A stretch of 64,000 nucleotides of DNA from Trema orientale (GCA_002914845.1 JXTC01000078.1:298187-362186); one strand, 5' to 3'; counted from the first letter of the stretch, positions 26,761 through 37,942 are shown. The notes: a model not told the origin generated them from the sequence alone. Numbers and translations: made by a program.

Positions 26761-27617
26761 GACAATAATTTTCTAATAAACAAGTAAATTGATCATTTAC
26801 TTGATTAGATCAATATAGTAACTAATTTATGGTAACTAAAATACTTATCTCTAAGACAATTTGATAAACTCTTTAAAGTTGACGTCTAATGGAATCTTTC
26901 TGCAATATGAACAACTTCTTATTGTGATTTTCCAAAAAAAAAAAAAAAGAAATCAAAATCTTGTTACCTTTTCCTTATTCTTTCATTATTACCTTGTCAG
27001 CCTCCCACTCCTTAGTGTGAGTTTGCTCGGACTAAAGGAGTAAGGTCAGGAATGATCATGAATCACGTTTCATCCCGATTCTCCTATATATATAAAAGTA
27101 ATAGAGAACTCCAAAACAAGGTACGGCTATGATAAATTATTATACAATTACATATAGATGAATGGATTTTCCTAATGTACACTAAATTAAAGTACCATAT
27201 TTACGTCGTAAAAGTACAATTGTAAATAGTAAATAAAAATTATTCTATACTTAAAAAAAGATATAATATCTCCTAAGCCTTCAAAAGTCACAATGCAATA
27301 TAATATAGAAATTAACTATCGTGAATTGTAATGTTAACATTTATATTCATGAATTTTGGGCAAGAATGACTTAAGATGTTCAAAATAATTCATTACTCAG
27401 ACCTGCTATAAATAGCATTAATTAGAATAACACTACAAATTTGTATAAATGTATATTCGTAAATGGGAAACAAAAGATATCAATTCATGTATATAATAAA
27501 AAGCATCATATCTATATTATTATCTTTTTACAGACTTTGGTGCGAGTGTGAAGAAGACGATAACACATGAGAAAATTGATAGAATCAAGTGATTAAGGCC
27601 CCACGGTGGGTGCCAAA

Positions 27618-28123
27618 TTATAGATGTCAAATTCCACAATTGAATTTATTGGAGGGTCCATGACTACTTGTAATCTTGTATCTAGAAAAAATAGGTTAGT
27701 TTTTTGGGTTGTATTCATAAGAGCTACCTACATACCCTTTACAGGGATCAAACCCAGATGTTGTTCTGATTTCCTTGCAAAAGAATAAAAGATTAGTAGA
27801 TGTCATGTGTGGAGAGAATAGAATAGAAAAAGAGATATAGAATGAAGAAGAAGACTATGTATTTATAGGCAAATAATGAATGTTTTATAAATAGAAAACT
27901 CCATTAATTAGATAATTAATAATAATTATCATTGAGTAATATAGTCAAAATAGGGTACTTACTTGATTTGAATTTTAGGTATCAATTTAGATGCTTACCT
28001 GATCTTATCTGATAGGTGCCTTCAATATCCAATAATTATCCTTTTCAAAAAATATATTCGTACATTCTATAAATAACTAGAATGTCACGCGGTTAGCTAA
28101 AATAGAATTGACAAATTCTGACA
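27618..28123 (-). repeat. Right LTR (5' LTR on the element's strand)
   Basis: Starts TATAGATGTCAAATTCC, where the partner has TGTAGAGGTCAAATTC, and ends ...TTCTGACA. Contains TATTTATAGGCAAATAA, a possible promoter region on the minus strand. It sits directly beside the primer-binding-site-like sequence at 27599-27616. Confidence 0.75.
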
Positions 28124-28128
28124 ATAAT

Positions 28129-29077
28129 ATTAATAGAATGGAATGAGAATAGGAATGAGAATGATATTTCATTATTTGATTGAACATAGGAATCAGTATA
28201 GGAATAAGAATTACTTTATTTGGTTAGACATTAGAATGAATTGGAATGAGTGGTATATTGACTAAAATACCCAAGCTTTTAAAATTTGGTACATATCTTT
28301 TTTTTGGTCAACTACGTGTATATTTATATTTATCAATATATAATTTTATTGGGTAAAAAATTATAATTTATTTCCAATTATTTAATAATATTAAATAATA
28401 ATTCATATTATTAAAATCAAAATGGACAAAAATTATACTATGTTAAATCTATTTATTTCACTTTTAAATAAATAAAAAAAGTGATAGTTGTGTAACTATT
28501 ATTAATACTTGTATATATTTAAGATATCAGGATAGTTGTATAACTATTATTAATACCTACATATATGTGTGACTTTGGATGTTATAATATTATGAAAGAA
28601 AAAAATGAAATGGATGTTCTAATATTACGAAAGAAAAAATGAAAAAAAAAAAGGAGAAATTTGCATATAAAATAGCTATTTTTTCTAGATCTGGAACCAC
28701 AACTCCAATGCCGGATGTATACATACAGCCCAAGATGTGTTATTTCAAAAAAAGTTCCCCCTTAAATTATTCTAGTTATGCCATTTCCAGAACTAGAACT
28801 AGCAACATTCAAACACTACAATTGATATAAACAACTGAGAGAGACAGTGTCTTTTTAGGGCAAAAAAGGTAACTTTTTCCTTTTCAGGTATCAGTCACGA
28901 ATGAAAACTTAATTCATTAGGTAAATCTGTGTAATCCCAAATCAACTGAGTGGTGGAATTGTAATTATAAAAGAATTAGAATTTCTTACTCCAAATTGTA
29001 AACCAAATACTAGAATGGGCCTTTTACTGGAATAGCCTTTCCATTCCAGGGCTCATTCTAGTGAATCAAACATAGCT
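28129..29077. mobile_element. Right part of a palindromic AT-rich MITE-like element
   Basis: Rich in GAATGGAATGAGAATAGGAATGAG-type words on the left and in their inverted forms (CCATTCCAGGGCTCATTCTAG) at the right end. No transposase frame. It ends near 29077. Together with 24559-24594 it looks like one element interrupted by the LTR element. A related sequence is at 35538-35907. Superfamily not determined. Confidence 0.4.
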
Positions 29078-29589
29078 TAAACGAATGGTTTGTAAACTTG
29101 TTTTCCAGTGACATGTCGTTCTTATTAAACAATTTATCTTTAGACTACCAAGTTCCAACTAGAGATAGTAATAAAACCTACGGTTATGGATATCTGTGTA
29201 TATCTGATCCAAATGGAGAAAAAAAACTATTCAAGAAGAGAAAGCAATCGAGGTCGGGGATAAACGCACTGCTAATATGCTTGCCCCTATATATGTAGCC
29301 ATATAATAAATTATTAGTTCCATTAAGGTAACCATAAGCATGTATATTTAATGGTCACTATCACATATATCATAAAGATTACAAACAATGAATAAATATA
29401 ATTTTGACTCGCATATAAATCACATTAATAAAATAAAAACACATATAGGTGATCACACTGTTTATATATGAGATTCTCCAATAGTTGTAAGTTTCATAAC
29501 AACACATCCTATTTATAAAGATTGCTAGCCTGATTAACTAAAAATCGCCATAGCTTATCGCAAGCACTGTGGATAATGTGTATTTTAAA
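29078..29589. other. Intergenic spacer
   Basis: AT-rich sequence with no recognised gene or element. A 66-codon open frame at 29098-29298 shows no family features and is not supported. Confidence 0.4.
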
Positions 29590-29592
29590 CTG

Positions 29593-31767
29593 CACTACAA
29601 CAAAAAAGGCATTTCAAGATGCTTACAAAGCACCTTGAAAGGCCTTTCACAGTACCCCCAAAAGTACCTTGGTTCTGGGTACCGTAATAGGCCCCGGCTA
29701 ACAAGGCACTTATAAGGCACTATAGAAGACCTTCCACAGTGCCTTATAAGCACCTTGGTATCTTGGATACCAAGGTGCTCAAAAAGTGCCTTAGTAGACC
29801 TACCAAAGCACTTTATGAGTGTTGTAATACATATTTCCAGGGAGTATTTTTAATATATTTGTCTATACCTCCTGAAATTTTATAAATATAATCCAAATCC
29901 ATTATATATACCAAATATTTCAAATAAAACAAAATATAAATATAAATTTACATACTAATATTAAATAAAAATTATAACTTTAATAATATAATCATAGTCC
30001 ATGATATAAAAATAAGTAGATAATGAGTAAATTAACATAGTAGAACTACTTAACATAATAACTTGATCATGATCATATCCATATAGTCTATAAACTAAGT
30101 ATATACATTAGTTTTCTAAGCCAAACTAATATGATCATAAAATACTACATAGTTTAAATGAACAAAGTCTAATAACCTCAAATGAGAAATTTTACTGAAC
30201 TACAAATTCAAGAAGAAATTTGTCCATTAAACTATAAATTCAAACACCCTATTTATTAGAAAGTGATCAATCAAACTCTAAATTAGAAGAGAACTAATAA
30301 AACATACAAGTTACATACCATTGTGATAAATGATTTAACATTGGCTTGTCAATGATTTCTCTCATAAATTTACATATATAGAATCCGCATTCAACACTTG
30401 CCAGTTGTCTTGAGTACTATACATAAGATTCACACACAATTATAATATTATTATTATGTCATCACAACATACGATTTCTTATAATATATTCCCCTCTAAA
30501 TTAGACTTTCCCCAATAAAAATATAAAACCATTGAAAATGGTGACATAATCTAGGCTAAGAAAAAATTGAGGCAACATACCTCAAATTGTTAATATATAA
30601 GTAATCTCCATACTCCGAACTTCTACTAAAACCTATATATACGAAAAGATAAAAACAATTCAATTTCTAAAATTCATACCACTTAAAAATTGAAAATTAA
30701 AAAACTTGAAATAAATACAAATGCAACATACAATTGTAACCTAATAACAAATTAAATTAAAACCTATATTAACCATGTATATAAAAAAATTAAAAATAAA
30801 AAATAATTACAAACTAGATCTCAAGTTAATTTACTCTCTAACTACCTAAAATATAAAATTAGTAAAATTTGAGACAACATATCTTCAATCCCAAAATTTT
30901 GCAACTAAATGAACTTCACACTTCTTCTAAAGTATTTTTAAAAATTGGATATATTAACATCTACACTCTACAAGACAACAAACTATAATAACATAAATTC
31001 AGATTAATTCATACGAAAATAGAAAAACATAGCCAAAAATGAAATTTGTAGTAAATAAACAACCAAAGTAGCACTTATAAGAGTAGAGATTATCAATGCA
31101 TAGCCAAGAAATTTCAATTTGATAATTAATTTAGGGTTCTAAATTAATACACACTTAAACATAACCTAAAACATGAAATTTATACAAATTAATAAGTCAA
31201 AACCATAATTAAAATAATGGGTGAACTAATTTAAGTGACAAAAATGAGTTGGATTACCTTTTTTCCCAGAAACAAATAGTGTATGGAAGGTTAAGATTCT
31301 AAATCAACACATACTCATATATAACCTAAAATATGAAATTTTCACAAATTAATAGGTTAAAATTACAGTTAAAACAATGGGTAATCTTAATCTAGTGACA
31401 AAAACAAGTTTAAAAGGTTGGAAATACCTCTTTGGCCGAAATTATAGTATATTAGAGCATGGAGGCACTGCTGGGCTTGGAGAGAACACCAGCTGAGCAA
31501 GAGAGAGTAAAATGTTCTCTAGGGTTCGTGATTTGGGGCTCTTATACAGGCTCCTATCACGGCGCCTAAATCTAGCACGGCACTTTTAAGGCACCATGAA
31601 ACTAGACTTTAACGGCGCCTAGTTATTTTATATCAACTACCATGGTGCTTTTTAGGTGCTTTGGTTTAACAATGTCTTTCACAGTGCCTAAAAGGCGCTG
31701 TGATTACTTGTACTTTTATCACAGCGCATCCGTACACACGCCGTAGTAAGGGCCTTTTTTAGTAGTG
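29593..31767. mobile_element. Non-autonomous CACTA (En/Spm) transposon
   Basis: 2,175 bp. The left end is CACTACAACAAAAAAGGC; the right end, inverted, is CACTACTAAAAAAGGCC. The element is flanked by the perfect 3-bp target duplication CTG (29590-29592 and 31768-31770). Both the CACTA terminus and the 3-bp duplication are diagnostic of the superfamily. About 220 bp at the left end and 250 bp at the right end carry many subterminal repeats in both orientations around the words AAGGCACTT, GTGCCTTA and ACCTTGG, which in this family bind transposase. The AT-rich interior has no transposase frame of useful length, so it must depend on an element elsewhere. Confidence 0.93.
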
Positions 31768-31770
31768 CTG

Positions 31771-32384
31771 TAACAACTCATCACAAGCATTGCTGCAAAA
31801 CAATATTTCGTTACTCCAATGACTCATTGCAAGTATCGTCAGTTAACGGGTCATTTTAACCATCATTACAAGCATCAATATATCTCACCAGGCTTTCTAT
31901 GGGCAATATGTGTATGCTTGTACTATTGTTCAACCATAGTCACAACTACAAGTACGTTCAATAGTATAAACATTCTCATGGCACCACAGAAATATAATAA
32001 CAACTATACTACGTGCAGTACTTATTGTTGTAGTAAAATAACTACATAATCTAGCAACCTCGAGCTATAGTACTAAAGTCTTGCCTCAATTACGCATTCG
32101 GGCTGCACTGTTTCATAATAACAGGACTCATATATAAAAATATACTTAATTTTACAACACTCATATCCATATACCTTTTAAAAGATAATAATTTTAGAGG
32201 CTTATATGTGTTTATATATTTGAATTTAGAGTTGAAAATTATTTAGTATATTGTTATGTTTGTTGTTATATTAATTTTATGAAAATTAATTATGTTTATC
32301 AGTTTTTAAATTTATATTTTTCTCATATTGTCATTAACAACGAGTAATAGGTTACTATAGTTTTTCTGTTATCCGTTGGTTAAT
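31771..32384. other. Intergenic spacer between CACTA and hAT-like elements
   Basis: No gene recognised. A 76-codon frame at 31819-32049 is Thr/Ser/Tyr-rich without family features. The words ACAAGCAT and GTAACAACTCAT recur near 31769-31880. Confidence 0.4.
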
Positions 32385-32392
32385 ACCCGTAC

Positions 32393-32663
32393 TAGAGATG
32401 GCAATTCGGGGTAGGCTGGACTTGGGATTCTCGGCCCGATCTTTTTTTTTTTGGTTGCCATTCTAGGCTCTTGTTATTGTAAATTTTTTTTAGGGTCCAA
32501 AATTCTAGGCCCTTATTATAAAAAAAAAAAAGGGTTGAACACAGGCCGGTCCGACCCGGTCTTGGCCCGCCTAGGAGCCCAATGGACCGGCCCGATCCAT
32601 CCATCCTTTGAGCCCGTTATGGGCGGGCCAACTAGGCTTGGCCCATCCATTTTGTCACCTCTA
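32393..32663. mobile_element. Small hAT-like non-autonomous element (MITE)
   Basis: 271 bp. The left end TAGAGATGGCAATTCGGGG and the inverted right end TAGAGGTGACAAAATGGATGG form imperfect terminal repeats of the TAGRGRTGRCAA type seen in plant hAT elements. Flanking octamers ACCCGTAC (32385-32392) and ACCTGCAC (32664-32671) agree at 6 of 8 positions, consistent with an aged 8-bp target duplication. GC-rich subterminal words (GGCCCG, GGGCGGGCC) surround an AT-rich centre. No coding capacity. Confidence 0.7.
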
Positions 32664-32671
32664 ACCTGCAC

Positions 32672-32999
32672 TGTCCCTGTATCTAAAAGAACGGTTAATA
32701 GGGCGAGTATAGTACTTAATTAACAATTGGGAAAGATGAGGATAGTAATTGAAAAATCGTTCTCGATCTGCCCATTTGCAAATCCTAGTTCTAATGTAAT
32801 GTCTTTGTATTGAAATTTAAATGGTTCTAAAACTCTTTGAATCAATTAATGGCCTGATGTGATAACTAGCTCTCTTATAATAATCTTCTAAAAAAATGAT
32901 GCATAGTCTCATGTCATCTATTTCAATTTACCAAAATATCCTAACTAAAAATAAAAAAAATTAAAATAAATGAATAATACATGTGAATAATGTTTGCAG
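32672..32999. other. Intergenic spacer
   Basis: AT-rich, no gene or element recognised. Confidence 0.4.
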
Positions 33000-33007
33000 T
33001 TGCTAAC

Positions 33008-33626
33008 TAGAGATGTAAAAAGTAGGCTGGGCCAGGTTGATAAGCCCACACGAGCTTTGTACCAAGCTTAGGCCCGATCCCTATTCCTATCAAGGAGCTT
33101 GGCACAGTCTATAAGCCCAGTCCATATTTTATGTTGGCCTAAGTAGGTCATGCCTATACGAGTCGAATATGGGACTATACGGGTCTAATTTCGTTGTTGT
33201 TCTATTCTTTAATATTTTTGAATTTTATTGAGCATTAAATTTAATAGAGATTATATTATCCCTTTGTTTTTTGTTAGATTAAAATAGAAAAAAAAAAGCC
33301 TATTCATATTCTTTTAAAATTTGAGTAAATTAAAAATAAATAAAAATAAGTAAATCAATAATATTAAAAATATAAAAATAAAAATATTTAATTAAGATTT
33401 TTTTCAAATTTTTTAATTAAGAAATATATTTAAAATTATATATAAAATGACTAAATGTGAGTCTAATGTGGGCTTGCAGAATTGTGGATCAGGTTGGGCT
33501 GGGTCGATAGGCCTATTGTTAAGGCCTAACCCGACCCCTACTATATGTACCAGGATGGGCCGATACCACGTTTTTCCTTTGGAATGTGGGTCATCCTACA
33601 AAGTACAGCCCACATTGATATCTCTA
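33008..33626. mobile_element. Second hAT-like non-autonomous element
   Basis: 619 bp. Left end TAGAGATGTAAAAAGTAGGC; inverted right end TAGAGATATCAATGTGGGC. Flanking octamers TTGCTAAC (33000-33007) and TTGCCAAT (33627-33634) agree at 6 of 8. Like the neighbour at 32393 it has GC-rich subterminal words (GGCTGGGCC, AGGCCTA, GGGCCGATACC) around a very AT-rich core. No transposase frame. Confidence 0.65.
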
Positions 33627-33885
33627 TTGCCAATAATCTTGGTTATGACTCCTAATTATGGTGGCGGTGGATTTAAAGGTGGAAGGGTGTGGGAAGAAGA
33701 AGAGGTCAGTGTTTATTAACACATGGAGAATCACAAATTTGAATTATGCACTCCTCGTCATTGTGGAATTAACGTATTGATTGGAAATAAAGAAGTTTTT
33801 AGATCTGGCGAGTTTAGTGTAGATCTGATTTCTTTAGACCATGGTCGAATGCTTTAGTTGTCTTGGAATATATATATGTATATAT

Positions 33886-34853
33886 TGTTAGGCAATATTA
33901 ACTATTGCAAGTAATAATATATCTAGAAATAAAAATATAACAATAAATTGTTATAACATATGATATAATATATTATTTAACTACAACTTGAATAGTAATA
34001 ATTATTGTAACAAAATAAATCACAATTTATTTACTATAATAATAATCATGATTATAATGATCAAAATAACAAAGGAGTTTAAGGAAACCAAACCGAGTCT
34101 TGTGTTTCACACAATTTCCTTAAAACAGTTACGCCTCCTCACCTGGGTGCTTAGAGGAATGTTAACAGCGTCTGTTTCCCAGGATAAAACGGTTCACGAA
34201 TAGCAACGTTGTACCAACTTGCTACTCACAACGAACTGAGCAATACCTAAACTCTATCACCAGAACTCAAGAGAGTTTGACCACTCTGAAAAGAAAGAAC
34301 TCAAGAACTCAAGCTCTCTAACTTCTAACTAACTTCTCTCTAACTTCTAACTAACTTTTCTTAACCGCCACATAGAGAAATGGAAGAGAGGAATAGGCTA
34401 AGAAATATTTTTGGTGTGTCTACAAGTGAAGGAGAAGGTCTTCTTTTATAGTGTTCATGGAGGAACCAAGCCATTATCATTCCATTAAATGGCTGAAAAC
34501 ATTTTTCTGTTACAACAAAACAGCCCATTAATATGGCTGAAAAATGTTTGTCTGTTACAACGTAACATCAATAGTCCATTAGTATGGCTGAGTAACATTT
34601 GTCTGTTACAACGTAACATCAATAACTCATTAATATGCTGAAAACTGTTTGTTTGTTACAACGTAACTGCCAAAATATTTTTTGGCTGTTACCTCAGCTT
34701 TATGAGGCCTAATAAATGTCCAAAATAAATTTTGTAATCCTTGTATGTTACAAATTCAATTCTAGAACCTCCTCACTTTGGGTTTTAATTTCTCATTCAC
34801 CCATGCCTCAAAATGGCTATTAATAATGGTTTTTTCAAATCATTTTTCCAACA
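33886..34853 (-). mobile_element. Probable solo LTR of a Ty1/copia element
   Basis: 968 bp bounded by TGTTAGGCAATA and ...TTTTTCCAACA, so the minus strand starts TGTTGGAAAAATG, a common copia LTR start, and ends with CA. TATAT lies on both sides (33881-33885 and 34854-34858), a possible target duplication but in a TA-rich setting. The minus strand has CTATAAAAGAAG near 34440-34451, a good TATA box at a promoter-like position. No primer-binding site or coding region adjoins either end. Not visibly related to the other copia LTRs in this window. Confidence 0.65.
34482..34669 (-). repeat. Four ~51-bp tandem repeats in the solo LTR
   Basis: Units begin at about 34482, 34524, 34575 and 34627. Each has CATTA-TATGGCTGAAAA, then TTTGTCTGTTACAACGTAAC. 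They lie upstream of the TATA box on the minus strand, where LTR enhancer repeats usually sit. Confidence 0.85.
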
Positions 34854-34858
34854 TATAT

Positions 34859-36563
34859 ATATGGTTGATCATATATATATATAGTCAAATTGATACCTAT
34901 GTATATGTTAAAAAAAAAAAAAAAAACCTACTGGATTGGTGCCCATATATATATATATATATATATTGGAAGATTTCTCAATGGTTTCAATTTTTTTGTG
35001 ACCATGAATAGATACTAAAAAAAAATAATGATAGCATTAAATTTTTTTGGCCAACCACCAAACTAATCACCACCGTAGGATATAGATTTAACGGCTTAAA
35101 CCATTGTAACCATCCATGGATAAATATTGTTGTAACCATTTAAACCAAACCCATTATATTATATATTTTGCACCCTTATCATAATCGTTCCATAATTGTC
35201 GAATTTTTACTAGGTGATGAGGATGTAGTGGCACTTTTGAATTTTAGATTTATTTTTTTTTAAAAAGTGGTTTAAAATGAGTTATAATTCATGTCAAAAG
35301 ATACAATGTTGTTTCATTTTACATAGCTAAACGATGATTAAATTGTACAAAATTGTGAAGTTTTAAAATCGAATATGACATGTCATTTTTTCTTCAAAAG
35401 TTTGGTCATCTGTATTCTGAGCAGATAAAAATATGACTTAAAGGTATGAAAAACTAAAAATTAGAGATATTGCACCCAGTCATGGATTACGTTTTGCTTC
35501 TCTCAGAGTTTTCTTGTTTGGTTTTTTGAATAAATTAAATTAGAATGATAATAGAAATTATAATGGAATGGAATTAGAAAAGAAATAGGAATAATATTCT
35601 ATTATTTGGTTGAAATTTGGAATAGTCTTGGAATGAAATAAAAAAATATTATCTTGACAAAAATTCCATTACTTTTAGATATTTTAGTAGGAAAAAAAAT
35701 TAAGTACTTCAAAATTTGAGTTATGTTGGAATTATTATTCTAACCTTTTCCAAGTCGAGTGGAACAAAATTTCACTATATAATGTAATTATGATTCCATT
35801 AGAATAACAATTTTGTAATGATAAAAATACAACCAAACAATGAAATATACTTTTTATTATAATCATCTTCCCATTTCCAAATTGATTTCTTTCAATCAAA
35901 CATGCCTAGCAACAGAATTTGGTGTGAAGTTTCGGTCGGTTAAAGACAAAGATAGCTCCATGTAAAGACAAGATATCTCCATGTACAAGGTAAGTTCCTT
36001 TTAGATCGTAACGTTATACAAACTATTTTTTAATGTCAATTCATTCGACAAAGAAAATATAAACTTTAGAAAGTAAAAACAAAACGGAATAAGCACAAAA
36101 CGAACTTGTTTTACATATAGCGTAATCGATCAAATTATATTTGCTTGGTGTAACTTAATTAATTATTCAAAATCGCATTGTACATTGGGATACGGTTCAA
36201 AAAAACGCATAGAGGTAAAATTGACGTTTGGAATGGTATATACCTTTTTTTCGTTTTCTAATATGTGGAGGAGGAGAGTTGAGCGTCGCCTTATTTTTCA
36301 CCAAGTTACGAAGATTTTCAGTTTGGTTGGATATACATTAAAAATTAAAAGAAGTCTAACTCGACAAGAGTAATTTATTTATTTATTTTTTTCCGATTCA
36401 TGGTCTATAAAACTTAAGATTCACAGTAAACAAGTTGGTTACTTTACCACGTATTCGGCTAACACCATCACTAATTAACACGCAGGAAAAAAAAAAAAAA
36501 AAAAAAAAATAGTTACAAGCAAACCAAAATAAAAAAGTGCACAAATCAAGAAAAGCACTGCAT
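34859..36563. other. Intergenic region with one candidate MITE
   Basis: Contains TA runs (34862-34882, 34950-34966) and poly-A tracts. The part at 35538-35907 is listed separately. No host gene recognised. Confidence 0.4.
35538..35907. mobile_element. Candidate palindromic MITE related to 28129-29077
   Basis: The left side is rich in AGAATGATAATAGAAATTATAATGG; the right side has the inverted sense (CATCTTCCCATTTCCAAATTG) and ends TTCAATCAAACATG. Like the element near 29 kb it contains TATTTGGTTGAA and GGAATGAAAT. No coding frame. Borders uncertain. Confidence 0.35.
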
Positions 36564-36707
36564 CTATACCAACAAACCTTGAGGATTACTCCTACGTTCT
36601 TCTATAATTCTCCTCACGGCTATGATGATGAAAGCTATACCGATAAAAATCAAAGCCATCATTAGAGCGTACCAAAAGCAATCCCGAACAATTATTGAGA
36701 ATATCAT
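36564..36707 (-). CDS. Candidate small ORF: 47-aa single-span membrane peptide (hypothetical)
   Basis: An ATG at 36707 opens 47 codons to a TAG at 36564. The peptide has a short amphipathic start (MIFSIIVRDC), one strong hydrophobic segment (residues 11-31, FWYALMMALIFIGIAFIIIAV), then a charged stretch RRIIEERRSNPQG and a LLV end. The layout is that of a single-pass or tail-anchored membrane protein with a positive cytosolic flank. The frame stays open upstream through a Lys/Pro-rich stretch (including a poly-A run at 36722-36741) to an in-frame TAG that is also part of a good splice acceptor (TTATGTTGTAG), so it could instead be a last exon. I recognise no family. AT-rich DNA makes hydrophobic frames by chance, so confidence is low. 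Confidence 0.25.
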   Translation of the reverse strand: MIFSIIVRDCFWYALMMALIFIGIAFIIIAVRRIIEERRSNPQGLLV

Positions 36708-36744
36708 CTTTGCCTTTGTTCTTTTTTTTTTTTTTTTTTTTGGG

Positions 36745-37860
36745 GCTTTGGTCTTTGCTTTTGGTCTTCGAATCTACAACATAAGTTTTCAAAACATAAA
36801 CCACGGATATACGAAAATATAGCATTAGAAAACAAGTGTACTATATATCACTGTTATGTGTACGAGTACGAAAATTCAAAACTATAAGTCTAACCAAAAA
36901 AAAACCACCGACCCCAATTTCAGGGCATAAACAATAATGTGATAGAATTTGCCAACAGTTGAAAAATAATATTGTAGCATGAAAGTTCGGCTCAAATTGC
37001 AAGTCGGAGTTCCTATTATTATTTTATTGAAATTCTGAGTCAGAGTTATTACTTAAAACGCAAATTCTAAGCCATAAAAATTAAAAAATTAAAAAAAAAT
37101 TCATAAAAAAAATAGAATGCGAAAATAATCGAACATTTCACCTCCACTTATTGAATTTCCAGAAGCACAATATAATAACAATTCAGAACTGGGAAGATCT
37201 CAATGACAGACCTTCAATTGTGAATGTATGTCAGTCATGACATGAGAGTACGTAGGTATATATAATAACTGGAGTAGGAGACTTTTTTTTTTTTTTTTTA
37301 GATCAAGAGTACGAGACAATTTTAAGTAGTTATTTTTTAACATTAGTTTTTTTAATAAAGTAATTAATATATTATTTTTTAAACAAGCACAAATTCACGT
37401 ATAATTTTGAATCTAGATTGATTGGGATTCTATTACAGTGATAAATAAAACTAGAGTTTGTGTTAGTTATGACCCTCTTAAGTCTCCAGTATATATAAAT
37501 TTCTATTGTGTATTTTTTTTTATGGAAATTTCTATTGTGTATTTTCATACTTAAACTAATTTTTTTAATTTCAAACCTACTACTAGAGACGTGTGAGTAT
37601 ACATCACCTTGTGTATATAAGTCACTCTAGTAATAGTATAATTTATTATAAAATAATGTACTATTTATCATATAAATACAAATATCAATTATGACTCAAA
37701 TTTTAAAGGAAAAAAAAAGAATTTAAAAAAATTAAAACACCAATAATTGGATAAGGTAGTCAGCATGGAGAATAAGTCAGAAACAGCCAAAGATATTTTT
37801 CTCCTCCTTTTTTTCTTTTTCGCTTTCAAGTTTCAACTTGCAAGAAAGCGTAACAAATTA
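36745..37860. other. Intergenic spacer upstream of RD19
   Basis: AT-rich; poly-T/A tracts at 37282-37300. A short tandem phrase (AAATTTCTATTGTGTATTTT) occurs twice near 37487-37550. The last few hundred bases are the presumed distal promoter of the cysteine protease gene. Confidence 0.4.
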
Positions 37861-37867
37861 CATATCA

Positions 37868-37876
37868 ACGCGTGTC
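37868..37876 (+). promoter_or_regulatory. CE3-like coupling element ACGCGTGTC in the RD19 promoter
   Basis: ACGCGTGTC, the core of the ABA-response coupling element CE3, lies 130 bp upstream of the RD19 ATG. RD19 genes are classically induced by dehydration. The match is exact to the short core, but a nonamer alone is weak evidence. Confidence 0.35.
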
Positions 37877-37933
37877 GAAACGCGATTGGTTTAGCGTCCA
37901 CCTACCTACAACCTTCTGGGAAGCTAAGTCGTT

Positions 37934-37942
37934 GATAAATAT
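37934..37942 (+). promoter_or_regulatory. Candidate TATA box of the RD19-like gene
   Basis: GATAAATAT, 64 bp upstream of the start codon, followed by a CT-rich leader containing CTCACTCTCTCC just before the ATG. Plausible spacing for a short 5' UTR of about 30-40 nt. Confidence 0.4.

Larger units (their letters stand above)
24595..28123 (-). mobile_element. Non-coding LTR retrotransposon derivative (LARD-like), old
   Basis: A 3.5-kb element with LTRs at about 24595-25028 and 27618-28123. They share long colinear stretches: TTGAATTTATTGGAG, GAAGAAGAAGACTATGTATT, GATCTTATCTGATAGGTGC and AATAGAATTGACAAATTCTG. Next to the right LTR the minus strand reads TGGCACCCACCGTGGGGC, resembling primer-binding sites seen in plant gypsy/Tat and LARD-type elements, so the element points to the minus strand. 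Flanking pentamers GTAAT (24590-24594) and ATAAT (28124-28128) match 4 of 5. The interior has no gag-pol frames, only a 3-unit tandem array and AT-rich imperfect repeats. One LTR is about 70 bp shorter. Age: clearly diverged LTRs, likely millions of years. Confidence 0.75.

Noticed and set aside
33447-33719. A 90-codon frame with Gly-rich end.
   Set aside because: It lies mostly within the hAT-like element and its flank; no motif supports a gene.
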